Shown in pieces: positions 1-6,679 of a stretch of 7,091 bases of DNA. The notes beneath the pieces were generated by a model. That model was not told the DNA's origin and searched no databases. It saw only the letters and a program-made list of their open reading frames with translations. Position 1 is the first letter of the stretch, and every line of letters starts with the position of its first letter. The DNA is taken from NCBI GenBank assembly GCA_004299545.1, contig SCRB01000152.1, positions 1-7,091 on the forward strand. The letters run 5' to 3'. The DNA is from Rhizobiaceae bacterium. GTDB taxonomy: Bacteria > Pseudomonadota > Alphaproteobacteria > Rhizobiales > Rhizobiaceae. The position numbers and the translations under genes were made by a program.

Positions 1-2
1 GC

Positions 3-2630
3 AAGGGCGAGTCCAACAAGTCCGATCTGGGCGGCGTGCTTCAGACGAACAACATCCACATCGCCGTTTGCAAACCCGGCGAGGTCACGCGGACGCTCGC
101 GGCGTTGAAGGCCAGCCCGGCGACGGTGCGGGCAAAGGCGCGCTTTGTGCTCACCACGGATGGCGATCTGTTCGAGGCCGAAGATCTCACGACCGACGAC
201 GCGCCGATCTCCTGCACCTATGCCGATTTCCCGAACCACTTCGGCTTCTTCCTTCCGCTGGCGGGGATCACCACGGTCAAGCAGGTCCGCGAAAGCTCTT
301 TCGACATTCGCGCAACGAGCCGTCTTAACCGGCTCTACGTCGAGTTGCTGAAGGACAATCCAGAGTGGGGCACCGCGCAGCGCCGACACGACATGAACCA
401 CTTCATGGCGCGGCTGATCTTCTGCTTCTTCGCGGAGGACACCGAGATATTCAACGGCACTCGCGCCTTCACGTCGGCCGTTGAGACGATGAGCGCGAAG
501 GATTCGGCCAACACGCATGAGGTGATCAGCACGCTATTTCGAGCGATGAACACCAAGACGGAGGAGCGCGCCGCCGCCGGCGTTCCGCGCTGGGCCGAGG
601 GCTTTCCCTATGTGAACGGCGGACTGTTTTCCGGCAGCACCGATGTGCCGCGCTTCAGCCGCATCGCGCGATCTTACCTGCTGCACATCGGCAGCCTTGA
701 TTGGAAGAAGATCAACCCGGACATCTTCGGGTCGATGATCCAGGCGGTGGCCGATGATGACGAGCGCGGCACGCTCGGCATGCACTACACCAGCGTTCCG
801 AATATTCTGAAGGTGCTGAACCCGCTCTTTCTGGATGATCTCCGTGAGAAGCTGGATGAAGCTGGCGAGAATGGGCGCATGTTGCTCAACCTGCGCAAGC
901 GCATGTCTAAGATCCGCGTGTTCGATCCGGCCTGCGGTTCGGGCAATTTCCTTGTCATCGCCTACAAGGAGATGCGGGCTATCGAGGCGGAGATTAGTCG
1001 CCGCCGCGATGAGGCCGATCGGCGCACAGAAATTCCGCTGACCAATTTTCGCGGGATCGAACTGCGCGATTTTCCGGCCGAGATCGCGCGCTTGGCGCTC
1101 ATTATCGCCGAATACCAGTGCGATGTGCTCTATCGCGGCCAGAAAGAGGCCCTGCGAGATTTCCTGCCGCTTGATGCGCAGAACTGGATCACCTGCGGCA
1201 ACGCCCTGCGGCTCGATTGGCTGAGCATCTGCCCGCCGACAGGAACGGGCGTGAGGCACCACGCCGACGACCTATTTCATACGCCGCTCAATCAGGCGCA
1301 GATCGATTTCGAGAATGAGGGCGGCGAGACTTACATTTGCGGAAATCCGCCGTACATCGGCGGAAAGAAACAAAGTGCTGAACAGAAAAGCGACCTCGCG
1401 GCCATTTTTTTCGAAGGGCAGCATAAAAACTTAGACTACGTATGCGGGTTCTTTGTTAAAGCCTGCAGATTCATAGATTCTTTTGACAAGGCTGCATTGG
1501 TTACTACTAATTCGATCAATCAAGGCACCCATGTCCCCGTGCTCTGGCCAGAGGTTTTCCGGGCCAATTGCGAGCTGGAATTTGCATACGCACCATTCAA
1601 ATGGGCGAACAACGCGGCGAACAACGCCGGCGTTTCCTGCACAATTTTGGGTCTGAGAGTACGTAAGCCGGGTCCCAAATACATCTACAACGGAACTACG
1701 CGGCGCGAAGTGTCCAATATCAGTCCCTATCTCGTCGAGGGACCGGATCGGATCGTGCAGTCGGAAACGAAGCCGATTTCTGGACTCTCCAAGATGATCA
1801 CTGGCAACGCTGCATACGACGGCGGCCACCTTTTTCTTGATAGCCGCGAGGCCCAAGCACTTAGAGGCAGCTTCCAAGAAATCAGCGGCAATATTCGGTC
1901 TGTCTTGGGCACGTCGGAGTTCATTGATGGCATTTTGCGGTTTTGCCTTTGGTTTAACGACGACGAACTCGACTTCGCGGCCTCGCATCCTGCCGTGGCT
2001 CCTCGCATTGCATCCGTGCGCTCCTATCGCGAGACTGGTGGCGATGTCGCCAAGACATTAATTTCTCGACCTCACCAATTCAGGTATCGGCACGAAGCAA
2101 AGAACTGCCAAATACTTGTACCGCAGGTATCATCGGAGCGCAGGGAGTACTTGCCAGTTGGGTATCTGGGAAGTGACGCTATAATAACACATCTCGGTCA
2201 CGCAATTTACGATCCCACGCTAGTCGATCTGTCGGTGCTGAGTTCAAAGCTCCATTTGACGTGGGTCTCGACGATATGTGGAAAGCTGGAAACGCGACTG
2301 CGCTACGCTAGCAATCTCGGCTGGAATACGTTTCCGCTACCGATATTGACTGATAAGAACAAAGTTGATCTCACTCGCTGCGCCGAAAATATCCTCCTGG
2401 CCCGAGAGGCACATTTCCCAGCGACGATCGCCGAGCTTTATGATCCAGCGACCATGCCCGACGACCTCCGTGCAGCTCACGACCGTAACGACGAGGTACT
2501 CGAGCGCATCTATATCGGCCGTCGGTTCAAGAACGACACTGAACGACTCGAAAAGTTGTTCGACCTTTACATCAAAATGACGACAGGATCGAGCAAAGCA
2601 ACCAGAACGCGTATGGCGGCAACATCATGA
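3..2630 (+). CDS. MmeI-like (type IIG/IIL-style) N6-adenine DNA methyltransferase, 5' partial
   Basis: Predicted S-adenosylmethionine-dependent adenine methyltransferase of a restriction-modification or related defence system. The frame is open to the left edge with no stop; the GTG at 36 lies inside conserved-looking protein, so the true start is upstream and 875 residues are visible. Numbering from that GTG: a helical spacer with an RLIFCFFAEDTEIF segment near 127-140, FPYVNGGLF at 190-198 and HYTS at 250-253, all typical of the MmeI-like family; SAM-binding motif I DPACGSGNF from 297; GIEL at 340-343; catalytic NPPY at 437-440 (gamma-type N6-adenine class). The rest, to about 790, is the target-recognition region, and the C-terminal tail (YDPATMPDDLRAAHDRND, then a helix) is also family-typical. 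Family members often carry an N-terminal PD-(D/E)XK nuclease; that part lies outside the window, so whether this protein cuts DNA is unknown. The gene ends in an ATGA overlap with the next. Base composition falls after NPPY. Confidence 0.9.
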   Translation, partial: KGESNKSDLGGVLQTNNIHIAVCKPGEVTRTLAALKASPATVRAKARFVLTTDGDLFEAEDLTTDDAPISCTYADFPNHFGFFLPLAGITTVKQVRESSFDIRATSRLNRLYVELLKDNPEWGTAQRRHDMNHFMARLIFCFFAEDTEIFNGTRAFTSAVETMSAKDSANTHEVISTLFRAMNTKTEERAAAGVPRWAEGFPYVNGGLFSGSTDVPRFSRIARSYLLHIGSLDWKKINPDIFGSMIQAVADDDERGTLGMHYTSVPNILKVLNPLFLDDLREKLDEAGENGRMLLNLRKRMSKIRVFDPACGSGNFLVIAYKEMRAIEAEISRRRDEADRRTEIPLTNFRGIELRDFPAEIARLALIIAEYQCDVLYRGQKEALRDFLPLDAQNWITCGNALRLDWLSICPPTGTGVRHHADDLFHTPLNQAQIDFENEGGETYICGNPPYIGGKKQSAEQKSDLAAIFFEGQHKNLDYVCGFFVKACRFIDSFDKAALVTTNSINQGTHVPVLWPEVFRANCELEFAYAPFKWANNAANNAGVSCTILGLRVRKPGPKYIYNGTTRREVSNISPYLVEGPDRIVQSETKPISGLSKMITGNAAYDGGHLFLDSREAQALRGSFQEISGNIRSVLGTSEFIDGILRFCLWFNDDELDFAASHPAVAPRIASVRSYRETGGDVAKTLISRPHQFRYRHEAKNCQILVPQVSSERREYLPVGYLGSDAIITHLGHAIYDPTLVDLSVLSSKLHLTWVSTICGKLETRLRYASNLGWNTFPLPILTDKNKVDLTRCAENILLAREAHFPATIAELYDPATMPDDLRAAHDRNDEVLERIYIGRRFKNDTERLEKLFDLYIKMTTGSSKATRTRMAATS

Positions 2631-3403
2631 GCGACTATGTGTTGTTCCAGATGTGGGGTCCATTTCGACAGTCTCTGATTGCCGGCCATCTCTTCTATGT
2701 CGAACAGGCGAGAAAGCGCTTGCTCTCGCAGTTTGAAGACATCGAGGCCGAAGCCGACAAGGCTGCCGAAGAATGGCTTCAGCGGAGCAGCGGACGTTTT
2801 GATCCTGATCGGCATGACCCCGGCGACTTCTACGAAGCTGCCAACGATGCCGGCATCGAGTTCTATGCCCTCCTCAGCGACATGCGAGACCAAACGCGCT
2901 TGAGCGTCGTCGCGGGCATGTTCCATGAATGGGACAAGCAATTGCGCGATTGGCTAGTTCGAGAAATTCAGCATTGGCACCGAGGTGACGCCGCTGCGCA
3001 GAAAGTGTGGTCGGCTGATTTCGTGCAGATCGCCGAATTGTTGGAAAGCATTGGTTGGCCGATCGGTGGCGCAAACTACTTCAAAATGCTCGATGCCTGC
3101 CGTCTTGTAGTTAACGTCTATAAGCACGGCAAGGGAAAGTCACTTGAGGATCTTAAGCAAAAGTATCCTGAATATCTCGATGACCCGTTTCACGGCGCTG
3201 CATTCTCAAGCGTGGAGTATCGCGATCACACGCATCTAAAGGTGAGTGACAAGCAGTTTCAGGCATTTTCAGATGGGATCGTCGCGTTCTGGCAAGCGGT
3301 GCCGGAAAACATATTTGAGTCAAAGGTCAATGACGTGCCCGACTGGTTTGGCAAGGCCATCCTGAAAGACCGCACCGGCCACAAACAGGCGAGCAAGCAA
3401 TGA
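2627..3403 (+). CDS. Uncharacterised mostly helical protein, possibly HEPN-like
   Basis: I do not recognise a characterised family for this 258-residue protein. It starts at the ATG that overlaps the methylase stop (ATGA). The only upstream Shine-Dalgarno-like sequence is weak, so translation probably depends on coupling. The sequence is soluble, has no signal peptide or membrane segment, and looks largely alpha-helical, with a charged, heptad-like stretch near residues 24-50 (ARKRLLSQFEDIEAEADKAA). The most motif-like part is R159-LVV-N163-VYK-H167-G-KGKS at 159-172, followed by a KYPEY segment. This resembles the arginine/polar...histidine helix of HEPN proteins, but the R-to-H spacing is seven residues rather than the usual four to six, so any HEPN assignment is weak. 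Its position between methylase and helicase suggests an accessory subunit, adaptor or toxin-like effector of the same system; this is inference from context only. Confidence 0.8.
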   Translation: MSDYVLFQMWGPFRQSLIAGHLFYVEQARKRLLSQFEDIEAEADKAAEEWLQRSSGRFDPDRHDPGDFYEAANDAGIEFYALLSDMRDQTRLSVVAGMFHEWDKQLRDWLVREIQHWHRGDAAAQKVWSADFVQIAELLESIGWPIGGANYFKMLDACRLVVNVYKHGKGKSLEDLKQKYPEYLDDPFHGAAFSSVEYRDHTHLKVSDKQFQAFSDGIVAFWQAVPENIFESKVNDVPDWFGKAILKDRTGHKQASKQ

Positions 3404-5460
3404 TCGACAACAAGCCAAAATCAGTCCCGTCCGTTTCGGTTTCCTATGCCAGCAACGGCAGCTCGACCAAGGCCAATGAGTTCGGCATGCGGCCGATGCA
3501 GGAGCGCGCCTTTGAAAAGCGGGGGGAGCAATATCTGCTGATCAAGTCGCCGCCGGCCTCGGGTAAGAGCCGCGCACTGATGTTCATCGCGCTCGACAAG
3601 CTCACTAACCAGGACGTCAAACAGGCCATCATCGTCGTGCCGGAAAAGTCCATCGGCTCAAGCTTTCATGATGAGCCGCTGAGCAAGCACGGCTTCTGGG
3701 CGGACTGGCACGTCGAGCCGAAATGGAATCTCTGCGACGCGCCCGGAAATGACAATGGCGGCAAAGTCAATTCGCTCGGCGCGTTCCTTGAAACCGACGA
3801 CAAGGTACTGGTCTGCACCCATGCGACATTCCGCTTTGCCGTCGACAGGTTCGGGGTCGGAGCTTTCGATGATCGGCTGATCGCGGTAGACGAGTTCCAC
3901 CACGTCTCGGCTAATCCCGATAACAAGCTCGGCATCCATCTGGGCGATTTTATCACCCGCGACCGCGTGCATATCGTCGCAATGACAGGATCCTACTTCC
4001 GGGGCGACGCCGAGGCGGTGCTGGCGCCGCAGGACGAAGGCAAGTTCGAGAGCGTCACCTACACCTATTATGAGCAGCTCAACGGCTATCAATATCTGAA
4101 GCAGCTCGACATCGGCTATTTCTTCTATTCGGATTCCTACGCCGACGATATTCTGAAGGTTCTGAACCCCGCCGAGAAGACGATCATCCACATCCCGAAC
4201 GTCAATTCGCGCGAGAGCACGAAGGACAAGATCAAGGAGGTGGAGCACATCATCGAGGAGCTGGGCGCCTGGCAAGGGACCGATCCGGCCACCGGATTCC
4301 AACTGGTCAAGACGCCGGAAGGCCAGATCCTACGTATTGCCGATCTGGTCGATGACGATCCAGCCAAGCGGGATCGCGTGTCCGCCGCGCTGAAAGACCC
4401 TACGCAGAAGAACAACCGCGATCACGTCGACATCATCATCGCGCTGGGCATGGCGAAGGAAGGGTTCGACTGGATCTGGTGCGAACATGCGCTGACGGTT
4501 GGCTACCGCTCCAGCCTGACCGAGATCGTGCAGATCATCGGTCGTGCCACCCGTGATGCCCCGGGCAAGACGCGCGCCCGCTTCTCAAACCTGATTGCCG
4601 AGCCTGCCGCCGCCGACGACATCGTGACCGAAGCGGTGAACGACACACTGAAAGCGATCGCGGCGAGCCTGCTAATGGAGCAGGTGTTGGCCCCTCGCTT
4701 CGAGTTCAAGCCGAAGAATCCGCAAAACGAGCCGACGCCGGGCTTTGACTATGGCGAGGGCGGCTACGATCCGAATAAGTGCAACGTCGGCTTCAACGAG
4801 GAATCCGGCAAGTTCCAGATCGAGATCAAGGGCCTGGCTACGCCCAAGAGCGAGGAAGCGACGCGGATCTGCCAAGAAGACCTGAACGAGGTGATCGCGG
4901 CCTTCGTGCAGGATAAGACGACGATCGAGCGCGGCCTCTTCGACGAGGAACTTGTCCCTGAGGAACTGACCCAGGTGCGCATGGGTAAGATCATCAAGGA
5001 CAAGTTCCCGCATCTCGACGCCGAGGATCAGGAGGCCGTGCGGCAGCATGCTGTGGCGGCGTTGAATCTGACCCAGAAGGCGAAGGAAGTCGCGGCGGGC
5101 AGCTCGCTCGGCGAGGAGAGCGCGAATACCGCCTTTGTCGATGGCGTGCGCAAGTTCGCGATGGACGTGCGCGAGTTGGACATCGACCTGATCGACCGGA
5201 TCAATCCGTTCGGGGAGGCCTATGCGATCCTCGCCAAGACGATGAGCGAGGAAAGCTTGAAGCAGGTCGCCGCGGCGATCGCCGCCAAGCGCACCAGCCT
5301 GACGCCCGAGGAGGCGAAGGTGATCGCCAAGCGCGCCGTCGAGTTCAAGCGGGAGCGCGGGCGTCTGCCGTCGATCAGCTCGGCCGACGCTTGGGAAAAG
5401 CACCTGGCTGAAGGCGCCGCAGCGTTCGTCCGCTTCAAGGATGAGGGCCGCTATGAGTGA
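3400..5460 (+). CDS. Superfamily II DExH-box helicase/translocase
   Basis: Predicted ATP-driven DNA helicase or translocase of 686 residues. Motifs in order: a Q-motif-like GMRPMQERAF at 29-38; Walker A PPASGKS at 51-57; motif Ia around AIIVVPEKS; Walker B DEFH at 164-167 followed by a second His; motif III TGS at 196-198 (in place of the usual S/TAT); a motif IV-like IIHIPNV; motif V around ALGMAKEGFD at 348-357; and motif VI QIIGRATR at 378-385 with the arginine-finger residues. Both RecA-like lobes are therefore intact. Residues from about 400 to 686 are a charged helical extension with no catalytic motif I recognise. It ends in F649-x4-G-x2-P and a W-E-K-x-L segment like a helicase-associated repeat. 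The start at 3400 overlaps the previous stop (ATGA), with GGCGAG about six bases upstream. The 3' end overlaps the nuclease gene by eight bases. It likely supplies the motor for the nuclease next door (inference). Confidence 0.92.
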   Translation: MIDNKPKSVPSVSVSYASNGSSTKANEFGMRPMQERAFEKRGEQYLLIKSPPASGKSRALMFIALDKLTNQDVKQAIIVVPEKSIGSSFHDEPLSKHGFWADWHVEPKWNLCDAPGNDNGGKVNSLGAFLETDDKVLVCTHATFRFAVDRFGVGAFDDRLIAVDEFHHVSANPDNKLGIHLGDFITRDRVHIVAMTGSYFRGDAEAVLAPQDEGKFESVTYTYYEQLNGYQYLKQLDIGYFFYSDSYADDILKVLNPAEKTIIHIPNVNSRESTKDKIKEVEHIIEELGAWQGTDPATGFQLVKTPEGQILRIADLVDDDPAKRDRVSAALKDPTQKNNRDHVDIIIALGMAKEGFDWIWCEHALTVGYRSSLTEIVQIIGRATRDAPGKTRARFSNLIAEPAAADDIVTEAVNDTLKAIAASLLMEQVLAPRFEFKPKNPQNEPTPGFDYGEGGYDPNKCNVGFNEESGKFQIEIKGLATPKSEEATRICQEDLNEVIAAFVQDKTTIERGLFDEELVPEELTQVRMGKIIKDKFPHLDAEDQEAVRQHAVAALNLTQKAKEVAAGSSLGEESANTAFVDGVRKFAMDVRELDIDLIDRINPFGEAYAILAKTMSEESLKQVAAAIAAKRTSLTPEEAKVIAKRAVEFKRERGRLPSISSADAWEKHLAEGAAAFVRFKDEGRYE
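5437..5447 (+). promoter_or_regulatory. Ribosome binding site deciding the start of the GIY-YIG gene
   Basis: The purine-rich AAGGATGAGGG lies inside the 3' end of the helicase gene. Its GAGGG part sits five bases before the ATG at 5453, a good Shine-Dalgarno spacing. The in-frame ATG at 5441 is part of this same purine run and would leave only AAGG directly abutting it, so 5453 is the better start. Translation of the nuclease would begin within the last eight bases of the helicase gene. Confidence 0.6.
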
Positions 5461-6679
5461 TCTCGACCTAGATGAACTGCGTGCGGAGCTCGACGATTTC
5501 GCGCAACCTGAAAAGAAGGGCGGCCGTTCGCCCCGGGAGGAGCGCATCATCGCGGGCTTTGAGGAGATTCAGCGCTTTGTCGAGAAAAACGGCCACGCTC
5601 CGCACCACGGCGAGGATGGCGATATATTCGAACGGCTCTACGCCGTGCGGCTCGACCGACTGCGCGCGCTCGAAGAATGCCGATCCCTTCTCACACAGTT
5701 TGATCACCAGGGACTGATTACATGTGCGCCCATGGCGTCGTCTGGCCCGCCCGCTGACTCTATGGATGAGGACGAGCTGCTCGCCGAACTGGAGGGCGCG
5801 GCCGGTTCATCCGAGATCACCAAGCTGCGCCATGTGCGCACCAGTGCGGAGAAGCGCGATGCCGAAGAAATCGCGAGCCGCGAGAAGTGCGCGGATTTCG
5901 AGAGATTCAAACCCCTATTCCTGCACGTGCAGGCCGATCTTGAGAGCGGGCGCCGGACCACAAGACCCTTCGTCAAGGATGCGGGTTTCCTGAAAGCCGA
6001 CATTCAGGCCGGGCAATTCTTCATCCTTGGCGGCCAGACTGCTTATGTGGCGGAGGTTGGAGAGCCGATAAAGGCGCCGAATGGCGAAACCGACGCGCGG
6101 CTCCGGGTGATCTATTCCAATGGCACCGAGAGCGACCTGCTGCTGCGATCGCTGCAGCGCGCCCTCTACAAGGATGACGCTGGTCGACGTATTACCGAGC
6201 CCAGCGCCGGCCCGTTATTCGACGAGCAGACTGGCGATGGTGATCAGGCCAGCGGCACGATCTACGTGTTGCGGAGCAAGTCCGACCACCCCCTGGTCGC
6301 GGCGAACCGCGAAATCCTGCATAAGATCGGCGTGACGGGTGGTAGCGTCGAGCGGCGCATCGCTAACGCTCGGCTCGATCCAACCTACCTCATGGCAGAT
6401 GTCGAGATCGTTGCGACTTACGAACTCTACAATATCAACCGGGCCAAGCTCGAATTCTTGATCCACAGGGTCTTTGGCGGGGCGCGCCTCGACGTCGAGA
6501 TCATGGATCGCCTTGGTCGGCCAATCGTGCCGAAAGAATGGTTTCTGGTGCCCTTGTTCGCCATCGATGAGGCGGTAAACCGGATCAAGGACGGCACGAT
6601 CACCGATTACGTCTATAGCCCGAATACCGCCCGGCTCGTAGAACGCGGCGCGCTACCACCTCTGGGAAAATTGACATGA
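5453..6679 (+). CDS. GIY-YIG family nuclease (T5orf172/MUG113-like) with acidic N-terminus
   Basis: Predicted 408-residue DNA endonuclease. The start at ATG 5453 is chosen for its GAGGG site; an in-frame ATG at 5441 would add four residues. The N-terminus is acidic (DLDLDELRAELDDF), followed at 42-62 by a helicase-associated-like stretch (F42, G47, P50, F59-E-R-L62). A second acidic copy, MDEDELLAELEG, lies at 104-115. The region at about 175-255 is beta-rich (QFFILGGQTAYVAEVGE, RLRVIYSNGTESDLLLRSL), as in long GIY-YIG proteins of this kind. The C-terminal nuclease has IYV at 270-272, HKIGVT at 290-295, R301/R302 and the probable metal-binding glutamate E334 in KLEFLIH; all core residues seem present, with Lys in place of the Tyr of YIG. 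It ends with an EWFLVPL-containing segment. No membrane segment is seen. It overlaps both neighbours, and is the likely cutting subunit of the cassette if the methylase itself lacks a nuclease. Confidence 0.88.
   Translation: MSDLDLDELRAELDDFAQPEKKGGRSPREERIIAGFEEIQRFVEKNGHAPHHGEDGDIFERLYAVRLDRLRALEECRSLLTQFDHQGLITCAPMASSGPPADSMDEDELLAELEGAAGSSEITKLRHVRTSAEKRDAEEIASREKCADFERFKPLFLHVQADLESGRRTTRPFVKDAGFLKADIQAGQFFILGGQTAYVAEVGEPIKAPNGETDARLRVIYSNGTESDLLLRSLQRALYKDDAGRRITEPSAGPLFDEQTGDGDQASGTIYVLRSKSDHPLVAANREILHKIGVTGGSVERRIANARLDPTYLMADVEIVATYELYNINRAKLEFLIHRVFGGARLDVEIMDRLGRPIVPKEWFLVPLFAIDEAVNRIKDGTITDYVYSPNTARLVERGALPPLGKLT

Noticed and set aside
36..38. GTG at 36 as the methylase start
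   Set aside because: The frame is open to the left edge and the protein begins mid-domain relative to the MmeI-like family. No ribosome site precedes it.
534..1262. Long minus-strand open frame (242 codons) opposite the methylase
   Set aside because: It lies wholly antisense to the motif-bearing methylase, in the part with strong third-position GC bias. Its product has no recognisable domain.
1431..1988. Minus-strand open frame (185 codons) in the AT-richer part of the methylase
   Set aside because: The plus-strand frame continues unbroken with family-typical sequence to its C-terminus, so this is a shadow.
3658..4302. Minus-strand open frame (214 codons) opposite the helicase
   Set aside because: Covers the helicase Walker B region in antisense; no independent support.
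5441..5443. ATG at 5441 as the nuclease start
   Set aside because: It sits inside the purine-rich ribosome site that serves the ATG at 5453; the later start has proper spacing and the operon's overlap pattern.
4672..5550. Long minus-strand open frame (292 codons) opposite the helicase and nuclease
   Set aside because: Arg/Leu/Ser-rich low-quality product, spans two real genes on the other strand, no motif and no start context; a GC-bias shadow.
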